The notes: a model not told the origin generated them from the letters alone. Counted from the stretch's first letter, positions 1 through 6,771 are shown. The stretch: 7,479 nucleotides of DNA from Nitrospinae bacterium RIFCSPLOWO2_12_39_16 (GCA_001805005.1 MHDO01000022.1:1-7479); one strand, 5' to 3'. Numbers and translations: made by a program.

Positions 1-788
1 TAATTTTTTATCAGCAATAAAAGGGCATTCTTTTCTATAATAGATGCCTTCGGTGTAATCTCAAGTGTCAGGTCTATGGGACTATTCTCAAAAGGACTTA
101 AAATATTAACAACCCCCTGAAGCCTTGCAGATAATTCCTTCCCCTCCACCCATAATCCACTTAGCTTTAATTTGCAGTCCTCTATTTTAGCAGTAATGCC
201 GAACTTTTCTATCGCTTCAAATGGCATTATTATCCCTTGAACCCTTAATCTGCTTATATCTATATCTTTCCCATCTGCCTTTATAAATCCCCCAATACAC
301 TTCCCATGAGAGATTGTTGTCTGCCCGTGTCCACTGATAACTCCACTATAAAGACCGATAGAATTAAGATATGGAATATCTTTTAAGCGGACATTTTCTG
401 CAACCGTATTTAGAGTAATGCCATTAGTCTTAATCAACACCTCTTCACTAATATGCCCATCTCCAACATCTCCATAAATATTTATCCGTATATTTCCTAA
501 AAAGAGGCTTGAGGGCAGCAATCTCCCATGTATATTATCAATATAAAAAAGTGGGTTCTCATCTCCTGCATAAATAGCTTTCATCTTCTTCATTTCAAAA
601 CCGAGAGGAAATGCCTTTTGAAAACCCTCTATTGAAAAGACAAACCCTGTCCTTTCATTTAATTCACTCTCTAACCACGACTCTATGAGGCTGTTTGGAA
701 AGACAAAGAAAAGGGCAATTAAAGAGAGAAAGAATGCTGTGAAGAGAATAGATGCAACTATGAAAAACTTCTTTAAGACATACCACAT
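1..788 (-). CDS. gspN: Type II secretion system protein GspN (3' end beyond window)
   Basis: This is an open frame of 262 codons with no stop that runs off the left edge; I read it by hand from the reverse complement. The product starts MWYVLKKFFIVASILFTAFF and has one N-terminal membrane helix (about residues 8-30). A long beta-rich region with many short hydrophobic alternations and glycines follows (for example SGVISGHGQTT near residue 150). This is the layout of the long GspN proteins found next to gspM in non-enterobacterial T2SS operons: an inner-membrane anchor with a large periplasmic AsmA-like part. GspN is an accessory component whose exact role in secretion is not settled. It begins 8 bases after the gspM stop with no clear Shine-Dalgarno, so coupled translation is likely. 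The identification rests on position, membrane topology and general resemblance. It could be called an AsmA-like periplasmic protein if the family match fails. Confidence 0.78.
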   Translation of the reverse strand, partial: MWYVLKKFFIVASILFTAFFLSLIALFFVFPNSLIESWLESELNERTGFVFSIEGFQKAFPLGFEMKKMKAIYAGDENPLFYIDNIHGRLLPSSLFLGNIRINIYGDVGDGHISEEVLIKTNGITLNTVAENVRLKDIPYLNSIGLYSGVISGHGQTTISHGKCIGGFIKADGKDIDISRLRVQGIIMPFEAIEKFGITAKIEDCKLKLSGLWVEGKELSARLQGVVNILSPFENSPIDLTLEITPKASIIEKNALLLLIKN

Positions 789-796
789 AATTTGGT

Positions 797-1348
797 TCAG
801 GGCATGGTGCGGGATTTACTCATAACTGCTACACTAATATCAACATCTAAAAGATTAGGATTGTCAAAACGGCTTTTCATTGAAAACCCCTTTATAAGAA
901 GCAGGATTTTGTTGTTTTCAATTTTGTAGAGAAAATTGATTAGTTGATTAAGGTCTATTCCGTCTATCTTTACATTTATACCTCTTTCCAGATAACCTTT
1001 TATTACCTTCTCTTCAAGCGGCTTGAGCATTATCATCTTTTCCCTAATCCCTGTCTCTATCCCTATCTCTTCCAATATCGCAATAGGGGAATCCATACCT
1101 CTCGGAGAGAGTGCCCTCCTCTCAATATAATCAAACAAGTATTTTTCTCTTAAATATTCTTCTTTGAGTTTTGCAAAATTTGACACCTCCCTTTTCTTTG
1201 CAAGGATTAACTTCTCCAAACCCCTGTATTTTTTTAACATGATATTTCCGCTCAACAAAAGCACAATCACAAAAGAAATCCCTCCAAGAAGGATAAATAA
1301 CCTTTTTCTATCAAATTCTGCGATATATCTTTTGGATGTCATTTTCAT
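797..1348 (-). CDS. gspM: Type II secretion system protein GspM
   Basis: The product has 183 residues: a short basic cytoplasmic N-terminus, one transmembrane helix at about residues 17-37, a charged, probably coiled-coil stretch at about 38-75, and a small periplasmic alpha/beta domain from about 85 to 175. That architecture is typical of GspM/PilO-like platform proteins. GspM dimerises and binds GspL in the inner membrane, helping to couple the cytoplasmic ATPase to pseudopilus assembly. Sequence conservation in this family is low, so the call leans on the architecture and on lying directly after gspL and before gspN. Its ATG lies inside the gspL stop (ATGA, 4-base overlap) and no good ribosome-binding site is visible upstream, which points to translation by termination-reinitiation from gspL. 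A second in-frame ATG lies two codons downstream. Confidence 0.85.
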   Translation of the reverse strand: MKMTSKRYIAEFDRKRLFILLGGISFVIVLLLSGNIMLKKYRGLEKLILAKKREVSNFAKLKEEYLREKYLFDYIERRALSPRGMDSPIAILEEIGIETGIREKMIMLKPLEEKVIKGYLERGINVKIDGIDLNQLINFLYKIENNKILLLIKGFSMKSRFDNPNLLDVDISVAVMSKSRTMP

Positions 1349-2679
1349 TTCTTTAGTGTAATAGAAAGACTGAAGGCTGTCGCCCCTCCTGCCATTGTCT
1401 TCAGGTCTGTCAGCAGAATATCCTTAAAATAGTTTCCTTTAATTAATCTCTCTTTCAAAATATTTGCACTTTCAAAAGAATCTGTCTCACCCCTGACCGT
1501 TATTCTACCTTCAGCCATATTAGCCTCATTAAATTTTACACTGAAATTACTGTTATTCTCGCCTGCCTTAGACAATTCTTTCATTATTTCAAGGACACTG
1601 ATTCCGCCTGAAGTAATCTCCAAATCCCCTTTTAATTTATTTACTTTTGCCTCAAGCTGATATAATTCATCTACCACCTTGGTCTCGCCGGTAAATAATT
1701 CAATATATGCCTCTTTTAAGGCACCCTTGGCTGCCATAAGTTCATTTGAGAGAGTTTTATATTTTAGGTAAATATTCCCAAACAAAAGTCCTGCTATAAT
1801 AAGAACGAGCATTCCTGTAAATTTCAGGCTCTTCTTAACCGCATCACTTTCTCTTGTATATTCAAATTCCCCCCTTCTAAAGTTTATAGCACCTTCCATA
1901 TTTTTTTGAAGATGGAGTGAGAGGGCATATAGACCTGCCCCTTCTGGAGGACAATTCCCTGGAAGTGGAACATTTTTAATATCTATTTTAGGGAGGAGCA
2001 GTTTCAAATCCTTTGTCTTTTCTTCAACAGAATAAATCTTATCTATGTGAATTCCCTCAGACTCCAGATAGATTAAACCCATTTTTAATTCATCTATTCC
2101 TTTCAGAGGCTTAAAGAATATCGGCTCTCCGTCAGACAAAACCGCAAAAGACTCATCACCAGCAAAGGCTGCTGTCCCATTATTCACCCCATTTAAGAGT
2201 TTCCCCATAGAGAATATAGTTGAACCAAACCAATATGGGTCAAGCCCAAATTCTTTCAGCATCTCAAGATATTTTTTTAACCTTATCTTCTCTAAGGCAG
2301 CAGCTATTACCTTACTATTACCAATCGGGATGGCATCAACAATCATCTCTTTTACATCGTGGGGGAGGAGGCCGCTAAGCTCAAAAGGAAGGATATCCTG
2401 AATTTTTTTCCTGTCTTTAAATGGGATTGATAAAATCCTTATGCTTATCTCATCAGGGGGGATGGCTACAAGCACCTTTTCAAATTCTTTGAACCCTTTT
2501 TCCCTTGCTGTTGTGAGTAAGGAAGATATTGCAGATTTTATCTCTTCTCTCTCCGATACGGTATTTTTTCTAAGAATAGGATGGGTATGAAGGTAAAGGG
2601 GGTTGGCTTTTTTTGAAGAAAATATGCCTCCCCTGACAGAATCTACACCTATATCAAGGATGAGAATTCCTTTTGCCAT
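1345..2679 (-). CDS. gspL: Type II secretion system protein GspL (PilM-like cytoplasmic domain)
   Basis: The product has 444 residues. Residues 1 to about 270 form an actin-like PilM/GspL cytoplasmic domain. It opens with ILILDIGVDSVRGGIF (a phosphate-loop-like DIGxxSxR) and contains the family segment ILPFELSGLLPHDVKEMIVD at 96-115. One transmembrane helix spans about 286-306, then a charged coiled-coil-like stretch (about 307-352), then a ferredoxin-like periplasmic domain (about 355-444). GspL recruits the ATPase GspE to the membrane and pairs with GspM. I chose the ATG at 2679, not a TTG one codon earlier: it overlaps the gspK stop as TGATG, and GGAGG lies 8 bases upstream within the end of gspK. 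The size and three-part layout are normal for the family. A type IV pilus PilM-PilN fusion is the alternative, but the neighbours favour T2SS. Confidence 0.93.
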   Translation of the reverse strand: MAKGILILDIGVDSVRGGIFSSKKANPLYLHTHPILRKNTVSEREEIKSAISSLLTTAREKGFKEFEKVLVAIPPDEISIRILSIPFKDRKKIQDILPFELSGLLPHDVKEMIVDAIPIGNSKVIAAALEKIRLKKYLEMLKEFGLDPYWFGSTIFSMGKLLNGVNNGTAAFAGDESFAVLSDGEPIFFKPLKGIDELKMGLIYLESEGIHIDKIYSVEEKTKDLKLLLPKIDIKNVPLPGNCPPEGAGLYALSLHLQKNMEGAINFRRGEFEYTRESDAVKKSLKFTGMLVLIIAGLLFGNIYLKYKTLSNELMAAKGALKEAYIELFTGETKVVDELYQLEAKVNKLKGDLEITSGGISVLEIMKELSKAGENNSNFSVKFNEANMAEGRITVRGETDSFESANILKERLIKGNYFKDILLTDLKTMAGGATAFSLSITLKK

Positions 2680-3584
2680 CAACTCTCCCTCCAGTAAAGT
2701 ATTCCGCCTCCTGTTTGTATAACAGCCTCTACCACCCTGACAGCCTCTCCGATTTTTGCAGACGAATAGACTCTAAAAATATTACTCTCTACAGTTATCT
2801 TGTCCTGCAGGCTGAAACCTATAGTCTCAAACCCAGCCACCTTCATTATATCCGACCTATCCTTAAAAGGAATAGCCTTTCTATAATCTATCACCCTCTG
2901 TGCAAGTATCTCCGTTATTTCATCTGAAAGGGACATTATAATTTCCTTGCCTGCGGTATTAATATTGATAAGCCCGCTTGTATTATAAACAGTAACAAAT
3001 GGGCTTATGGATTTATAAATCTTAGGTGTATATCCCTTTATCATTAATACCTCTTCAAGGGTGTCCAGATAGGAGTTTTTCGGAAGGTAAGGATTTGAAA
3101 GCCTCTGATAGTAATCAATCCCTTCTGCCCCCATCATCCTCGGCTCATCATCGGCATCAATCCAGTCTGAAAGTGTATCAGCAATATCCTCCTTTTGATT
3201 TAACAGTTTCAGCAGCCTCAGATAGTGATTATACACCTTATCATTGAGTGCACCTGTATTTGGATATACAATTTTCAGAGATGCCTTTCCCTCCTCATCA
3301 AAAACCTTTATATCCAATTCACCATCTTCCTCATTCCGTTTAAAATTAAGCCCATCGCTATCCATTGTTATAAAGGGCTTGATTTTCAAAAACTCCTCTA
3401 ACCCTGCCTTCGCCATATCCACACCAGACCTTGCAAGCAGACTCGCCCTCTGACTATCCATGAAATTATTAGTTCTTGAGACAGATATATAAACAGCATA
3501 GACAAGTTCCGTCACCAGCCCGACAAGAACGGATGTAATAAGGAGCGTGATAATAAGGGCAAAACCTTTTTGTGAACGTAACAT
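2679..3584 (-). CDS. gspK: Type II secretion system minor pseudopilin GspK
   Basis: The product has 301 residues. The leader MLRSQKG is followed by the mature N-terminus FALIITLLITSVL, a prepilin-peptidase site cut after Gly7. Position +5 of the mature protein is Ile instead of the usual Glu. This absence is characteristic of GspK, which caps the pseudopilus tip with GspI and GspJ. The signature DTLSDWIDADDEPR at about 136-149, with GAEGIDYYQ after it, is strongly conserved in GspK. The C-terminal part, from ININTAGKEI (about 207) through AQRVIDYRK (about 228-236), has the helix-hairpin-helix-like alpha domain of the family. The frame stays open upstream to a GTG at 3629, but those extra 15 codons read the ATTCGTG repeat region. 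The ATG at 3584 has AAAGG about 8 bases upstream and gives a normal seven-residue leader. The stop overlaps the gspL start. Confidence 0.94.
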   Translation of the reverse strand: MLRSQKGFALIITLLITSVLVGLVTELVYAVYISVSRTNNFMDSQRASLLARSGVDMAKAGLEEFLKIKPFITMDSDGLNFKRNEEDGELDIKVFDEEGKASLKIVYPNTGALNDKVYNHYLRLLKLLNQKEDIADTLSDWIDADDEPRMMGAEGIDYYQRLSNPYLPKNSYLDTLEEVLMIKGYTPKIYKSISPFVTVYNTSGLININTAGKEIIMSLSDEITEILAQRVIDYRKAIPFKDRSDIMKVAGFETIGFSLQDKITVESNIFRVYSSAKIGEAVRVVEAVIQTGGGILYWRES

Positions 3585-3604
3585 CAATAAACCTTTAGAA
3601 CACA

Positions 3605-3674
3605 AATTACACGAATATACGAATGCCACGAATAAAAACTAAAATTATTTTTTGTTTTACTAATTCGTGTAATT
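3605..3674. repeat. 12-bp inverted repeat with ATTCGTG words in the gspJ-gspK gap
   Basis: Positions 3605-3616 (AATTACACGAAT) are the exact reverse complement of 3663-3674, with a 46-base AT-rich loop between them. Further copies of the same word, ATTCGTG or its complement, lie at 3627-3633 and 3689-3695, and 3620-3632 is an 11/13 reverse complement of 3681-3693. The region fills the only long gap of the operon. Words of this kind recur in intergenic regions of several environmental bacteria as I recall, so a dispersed repeat is likely; a role as an mRNA hairpin is also possible. Confidence 0.8.
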
Positions 3675-3710
3675 AGTCCATTTGTGTCATTCGTGTTCAA
3701 GTCTTTGTGT

Positions 3711-4316
3711 TTATCTTATTTTTGGTATAGCAATGGCAGACAATTCCTTCCCCTCCTCTATGAAAATTGATACCTTGATTGCGTCAGGGAGTTTGTTTTC
3801 AAGTGATGAATCCCATGCAAAAGCCCAGTCTTTCCCATTCATAAAACTTACATCAAACCCCTTTACCCCCTTCAGCACCTCAAATTTAAATCTTTTCCCA
3901 ATGTATGGATTCCAGATTTCTTTATAGATTACATCTCCATCCTTTTCCTCATCAACAAAATACCTGACTGCCATAAGGTCGCTCGTCGGCATACCATCCT
4001 TCAATATTGAATGGGTAAATGTAGTAAATGACACCTCCGATGTTATCCTCCTTTTTTCTCCCTTAAAACCGGTTTTGGGATTTGTGGTTTTATAATATAA
4101 GGCATTAATCTCCTGCCCAAACCTGTCAAGGAAACGACCTGCCTCAAGATATTTATCAAGATTCTCCTCAACCACATCACCCGCCTTAAGGACAGAAAAA
4201 AATGTCTTATAAAGGGCAGTAAAGAGAATAGCTGCAAGACTTACAGCTATAAGAAGTTCTATGAGTGTAAAGCCTCTTTGTTCATTTTTCAATTTTGTAA
4301 GATACAATGGATACAT
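3711..4316 (-). CDS. gspJ: Type II secretion system minor pseudopilin GspJ
   Basis: The product has 201 residues. A 15-residue basic leader ends in NEQRG, followed by the mature N-methylated-type helix FTLIELLIAVSLAAILFTAL with Glu at +5 (residue 20). GspJ is a minor pseudopilin of the tip complex with GspI, GspK and GspH. The size matches GspJ, and the region around KDGMPTSDLMAVRYFVDE (about 111-128) resembles the beta-rich GspJ core. The gene starts 35 bases inside the 3' end of gspI, with a purine-rich GGGGAG only a few bases before the ATG. In-frame TTG codons further in (the first at 4307) are alternative starts, so the precise start is moderately certain. After its stop comes the one large gap of the operon, before gspK. 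Confidence 0.9.
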   Translation of the reverse strand: MYPLYLTKLKNEQRGFTLIELLIAVSLAAILFTALYKTFFSVLKAGDVVEENLDKYLEAGRFLDRFGQEINALYYKTTNPKTGFKGEKRRITSEVSFTTFTHSILKDGMPTSDLMAVRYFVDEEKDGDVIYKEIWNPYIGKRFKFEVLKGVKGFDVSFMNGKDWAFAWDSSLENKLPDAIKVSIFIEEGKELSAIAIPKIR

Positions 4317-4662
4317 TTCTCCCCTTTCCCCATAAGACTTTTATATTCATCCTCTTAAGGGTTTTAAACTGTGTATCTTCTAAATCCAACTCCCATAAAA
4401 ATTGAGGAAATTCAGCACCAAAATCCCCTTTCTTCTTCTCCATCGGGGATAAAAATGCAGTTTTCTCTGCCATCTTCTTCCCAAGTATAGTTGCAATTAC
4501 AACATCTCTGCTATCATTGACTATATGGAGTTGATAATTAAGACTTGCCAGAACAGTAATAATCACCCCTGCCACTATGGAGAGTGCAATCATTACCTCA
4601 AGAAGTGTAAAACCCCCCTCCTTTAAAATTTGAAATTTGAAATTTGAAATTTGAAATTTCAT
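4282..4662 (-). CDS. gspI: Type II secretion system minor pseudopilin GspI
   Basis: The product has 126 residues. An unusual 17-residue leader (MKFQISNFKFQILKEGG) is followed by FTLLEVMIALSIVAGVIITV, with Glu at +5 (residue 22). GspI is a minor pseudopilin that nucleates the tip with GspJ and GspK. The short C-terminal domain and the FTLLEVMIAL core fit the family, as does the order between gspH and gspJ. Three in-frame starts compete: TTG 4683, ATG 4671 and ATG 4662. I chose 4662 because GAGGG lies 11 bases upstream of it but only 2 bases before ATG 4671. This ATG is one base past the gspH stop. Most of the leader is encoded by the AAATTTG tandem repeat listed separately, so the leader is low-complexity and its length may vary. 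The 3' end overlaps gspJ by 35 bases. Confidence 0.88.
   Translation of the reverse strand: MKFQISNFKFQILKEGGFTLLEVMIALSIVAGVIITVLASLNYQLHIVNDSRDVVIATILGKKMAEKTAFLSPMEKKKGDFGAEFPQFLWELDLEDTQFKTLKRMNIKVLWGKGRNVSIVSYKIEK
4626..4659. repeat. AAATTTG tandem repeat, almost five units
   Basis: Four perfect copies of the 7-mer AAATTTG (4626-4653) are followed by a fifth copy that ends in C in place of G. The array lies wholly inside the gspI leader coding region, directly after the preferred ATG, and translates to alternating Lys-Phe-Gln-Ile / Ser-Asn-Phe residues. Since 7 is not a multiple of 3, gain or loss of one unit would shift the gspI frame. Confidence 0.95.
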
Positions 4663-4663
4663 T

Positions 4664-5167
4664 CTATACATATCCCTCTTCAATCTTTACCTTCTCAGTA
4701 TAGGGATTAAATGAAAGGGTAAAAAATTTTCCCAATCCTTTCAGGTGCAGATTAAACGGCTCTGAAAAACCGTATGGCAGGAATATAACAGCAACCTCTC
4801 CACTATTTATCTTACCAAGCCCCGGTAAGATTATATCCTCAATCTTTACCATATCTCCCAAATTTAACCCTCGTATAAATGAGTCGGTCTCATCCTTATA
4901 TTCTTCCCCATCCCTTGAATATTCTACCTTTACCCTTCCTCTCTGTATATCAAACTTTACCCTGTAATACAGCTTCTTTGTTACTGCCGCCTCATTCAGA
5001 TACCGGATGAGGCCTGCCATTTGTCTGGTATCCCTCCTGACAGAAATATCATCAAAAAAGTGAAATCTCGGGAGGGCAACTGCCAATATAATCCCAACAA
5101 TAGATATAACTACGAGAAGCTCTATGAGTGTAAATCCCTTACAGTTTTGATACTTGAAGGTTTGCAT
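4664..5167 (-). CDS. gspH: Type II secretion system minor pseudopilin GspH
   Basis: The product has 167 residues from the ATG at 5167. The leader MQTFKYQNCKG is followed by FTLIELLVVISIVGIILAVA, with Glu at +5 (residue 16). The soluble domain starts with DDISVRRDTRQMAGLIRYL, where GspH/FimT-type pseudopilins carry the same kind of arginine-rich helix, and continues with a beta-rich C-terminal half. GspH links the tip complex to the GspG shaft. The frame is open further upstream to a TTG at 5224 that would overlap gspG by 8 bases and give a 30-residue leader. I prefer 5167 because leaders of this family are usually short, but neither start has a convincing Shine-Dalgarno, so this is the least certain start in the operon. 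The family call itself rests on the order G-H-I and on size. Confidence 0.87.
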   Translation of the reverse strand: MQTFKYQNCKGFTLIELLVVISIVGIILAVALPRFHFFDDISVRRDTRQMAGLIRYLNEAAVTKKLYYRVKFDIQRGRVKVEYSRDGEEYKDETDSFIRGLNLGDMVKIEDIILPGLGKINSGEVAVIFLPYGFSEPFNLHLKGLGKFFTLSFNPYTEKVKIEEGYV

Positions 5168-5216
5168 TATTGTCTGTAGGCTGCACTGAATCAGTTTCAG
5201 GGATGAGATCAAAAAT

Positions 5217-5654
5217 CTATTCAATATTCCAGTTCTCTATATCCTTATCAAATCCCTCTCCTCCTCTTACACCATCTGCACCATAAGAGACAATATCATA
5301 ATCTCCGTGGAGCCCCGGAGAGATATAGATATATGGGTTGCCCCATGGGTCTGAGGGAATCTTTTTTACTTCAAGATATCCCCCTTCACGCCATTTTTTT
5401 GGTATAACTCCTGTTGCAGGTTTTTCAATCAGTGCATCAAGCCCCTGCTCGGTCGTAGGATATGTTCCAGTATCAAGTTTGTAGAGCTTCAGTGCAGTTT
5501 CAAGATTCCTTATCTGAACCTTTGCCTCAGTAACCCTTGCATCATCTGTCCTGCCGATAATTCTTGGAGTTATAATCGCTGCCAGAATCCCAAGTATCAG
5601 GACAACCACCATTAACTCTATGAGTGTAAAACCTCTCTGATTTCTAATTGTCAT
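5217..5654 (-). CDS. gspG: Type II secretion system major pseudopilin GspG
   Basis: The product has 145 residues. The leader MTIRNQRG is cut before FTLIELMVVVLILGILAAII, with Glu at +5 and Pro at +22 of the mature protein (residues 13 and 30). The soluble domain shows the GspG hallmarks: TGTYPTTEQGLDALIEKP (63-80), then PSDPWGNPYIYISPGLHGDYDI, and the C-terminal loop SYGADGVRGGEGFDKDIENW. Acidic residues of that last loop bind calcium in characterised GspG proteins and stabilise the pseudopilus. GspG is the shaft subunit that pushes substrate through the secretin. I chose the ATG at 5654 because GGGAG lies just upstream; another ATG at 5675 would place part of the ribosome-binding site inside the gene. 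It is the first gene of the operon here, with a sigma-70-like promoter immediately before it. Confidence 0.97.
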   Translation of the reverse strand: MTIRNQRGFTLIELMVVVLILGILAAIITPRIIGRTDDARVTEAKVQIRNLETALKLYKLDTGTYPTTEQGLDALIEKPATGVIPKKWREGGYLEVKKIPSDPWGNPYIYISPGLHGDYDIVSYGADGVRGGEGFDKDIENWNIE

Positions 5655-5675
5655 TTGTCTCCCTTTTACTAACAT

Positions 5676-5704
5676 CTTATACCAAAAATCGCCTAAATAA
5701 GCAA
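5676..5704 (-). promoter_or_regulatory. Candidate sigma-70 promoter of the gsp operon
   Basis: Read on the minus strand, TTGCTT (5699-5704) and TATAAG (5676-5681) are separated by exactly 17 bases. The -10 box matches the consensus at five of six positions, the -35 only in its TTG. Transcription would start near 5669 and give a very short leader before gspG, just enough for GGGAG (5659-5663). It is the only good candidate found in the intergenic stretch for the minus strand. Confidence 0.5.
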
Positions 5705-5725
5705 TACCACTTCAGTTAAATGAGC

Positions 5726-5757
5726 TTGACAATTTCCCTTAGATGATTAATTATATT
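5726..5757 (+). promoter_or_regulatory. Candidate sigma-70 promoter of the amidotransferase gene
   Basis: A perfect TTGACA at 5726-5731 is followed by an AT-rich stretch. TATATT at 5752-5757 is a good -10 match but the spacer is long (20 bases). TAATTA at 5748-5753 would give a 16-base spacer with a weaker -10. The -35 is convincing, the choice of -10 is not. It is divergent from the gspG promoter, with the two -35 boxes about 20 bases apart. Confidence 0.5.
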
Positions 5758-5765
5758 GAAAACTC

Positions 5766-5773
5766 AGGAGAGG
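5766..5773 (+). promoter_or_regulatory. Ribosome-binding site deciding the amidotransferase start
   Basis: AGGAGAGG lies 3-10 bases before the ATG at 5777. It supports that ATG over the in-frame TTG at 5756, which lies upstream of this site and has nothing comparable before it. Confidence 0.8.
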
Positions 5774-5776
5774 TGT

Positions 5777-6484
5777 ATGAAAAAAATGGTCTTGATGTTA
5801 AAGCATATAAGTATTGAGGGCGGCGGCACAATTGAAGATTATCTCAAATCAAATAGATGGGAAATTGAGAAGAGGGAGCTTCAGGATGGTAATGGTAATA
5901 GTGTCCCCTCAAAATTAGATTACGATGCTATTATAATTCTTGGCGGACCAATGAATGTATATGAGGAGGATAAATATCCCTTTTTAAAAGATGAGGACAG
6001 ATTGATAAAAGAGGCAATTAAAAAGGAGATACCAACACTCGGTATCTGTCTCGGCGCCCAGCTTATTGCAAAGGCAGCAGGTGCAAAGGTTACAAAGAAT
6101 AAAGTTAAGGAAATCGGCTGGTATAAAGTAAGCCTAACTGATGCAGGGAAGAAAGACCCTGTTTTTAAAGGACTCGGCGAGAGTTTTTATGTCTTTCAAT
6201 GGCACGGCGATACATTTGGGATTCCTGAAAATGGAAAACTTTTGGCAACTGCCGAACTCTGCACAAATCAGGCTTTAAGGGTAGGCAAAAATATCTACGG
6301 ACTCCAGTTTCATATGGAGGTTACTGATAAGATGATTTATGAGTGGATAGATACTTACGACGAGGAGCTGCAATCACTTAGAGGTGTGATTGACGTAGAG
6401 AAGATAAGAAGGGATACAAAGAGTAAATTTTCTTCCTACAAAGACAGGGCTTTGACATTCTGTAAAAACTTTTTTGAGCGATAA
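5777..6484 (+). CDS. Class I glutamine amidotransferase (GMP synthase-like domain protein)
   Basis: The product has 235 residues and a single GATase class I domain. The oxyanion-hole segment ILGGPMNVYEE lies at about 54-64, the nucleophile elbow GICLGAQLIA puts Cys at residue 91, and QFHMEV supplies His179 and Glu181, so the Cys-His-Glu triad is complete. The segment VFQWHGDTF (139-147) is also typical of the GuaA-like group (COG0518 type). Such enzymes release ammonia from glutamine and pass it to a partner synthetase, or act as stand-alone gamma-glutamyl hydrolases. It is too short to be GMP synthase itself, as it has no ATP-pyrophosphatase or dimerisation domain, and no synthetase partner lies in the window, so the substrate is unknown. 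The C-terminal 50 residues are charged and helical. It is divergent from the T2SS operon and shows no evident functional link to secretion. Confidence 0.9.
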   Translation: MKKMVLMLKHISIEGGGTIEDYLKSNRWEIEKRELQDGNGNSVPSKLDYDAIIILGGPMNVYEEDKYPFLKDEDRLIKEAIKKEIPTLGICLGAQLIAKAAGAKVTKNKVKEIGWYKVSLTDAGKKDPVFKGLGESFYVFQWHGDTFGIPENGKLLATAELCTNQALRVGKNIYGLQFHMEVTDKMIYEWIDTYDEELQSLRGVIDVEKIRRDTKSKFSSYKDRALTFCKNFFER

Positions 6485-6488
6485 AGTT

Positions 6489-6771
6489 ATAAAAACTATC
6501 GAATATTCAAAAGCCACATTACCGCTTTCCAATTATACTAAAAAGGTTAAAAAAGAACCTGTAATCATTATAAAAGGAGACAAACCTGTTGCCGCTTTTG
6601 GTAAGCATAATTAATGCAGACATTGAAACAGTATCTTTGAGTAACAATCCAAAGTTTATTGCTTTAATAGAAAGGTCACGGTCGAGACAGAAAGCCGAAG
6701 GAGGGATTTCATCGGAAGAAATGCGTCTACAGCTTGAAAAGAAGCATTCGGCACACATCCGATACCGATAA
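6489..6771 (+). pseudogene. Phd/YefM-family antitoxin, frameshifted and without ATG
   Basis: The two reading frames together spell a standard Phd/YefM antitoxin. The first frame reads KTIEYSKATLPLSNYTKKV and then PVIIIKGDKPVAA; after one surplus T in the TTTT run at 6596-6599 the second frame continues LVSIINADIETVSLSNNPKF, then IALIERSRSRQKAEGGIS and SSEEMRLQLEK. The GKPVAxLVS core and the IERSRxRxxAEGGIS tail are family hallmarks. Left as it is, the first frame stops at 6612-6614. The expected start ATG-AAA-ACT reads ATA-AAA-ACT at 6489; the only other in-frame start is a TTG at 6474 inside the amidotransferase gene with no ribosome-binding site. Phd proteins bind DNA and neutralise a partner toxin, normally encoded directly downstream. 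Here no toxin follows; the next gene is convergent. It is probably a relic, though a sequencing error could explain the frameshift alone. Confidence 0.78.

Noticed and set aside
944..3453. Several plus-strand frames of 65-84 codons within gspM, gspL and gspK
   Set aside because: They are mirror frames of well-supported minus-strand genes, lack ribosome-binding sites and have low-complexity products.
3585..3629. Fifteen-codon N-terminal extension of gspK from a GTG at 3629
   Set aside because: It only reads through the ATTCGTG repeat and would give an abnormally long leader; the ATG at 3584 has its own ribosome-binding site.
5168..5224. TTG start of gspH overlapping gspG by 8 bases
   Set aside because: It would give a 30-residue leader and has no clear Shine-Dalgarno. 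It is not excluded, but the ATG at 5167 gives a normal leader.
1..5654. Type IV pilus minor pilin operon instead of T2SS
   Set aside because: The GspG calcium-loop C-terminus, the GspK DWIDADDEPR signature without Glu+5, and the G-H-I-J-K-L-M-N order are specific to T2SS.
5777..6484. Complete GMP synthase (guaA)
   Set aside because: Only the amidotransferase domain is present; the ATP-pyrophosphatase and C-terminal domains are missing, and the downstream sequence does not continue them.
6588..6614. Programmed ribosomal frameshift joining the two antitoxin frames
   Set aside because: A +1 shift is required, but only a short TTTT run is present, with no stop or rare codon at the slip and no clear stimulator. 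A one-base insertion is simpler.
6519..6758. Minus-strand frame opposite the antitoxin relic
   Set aside because: Its cysteine- and serine-rich product resembles nothing, and the plus strand in the same place spells a recognisable Phd antitoxin.
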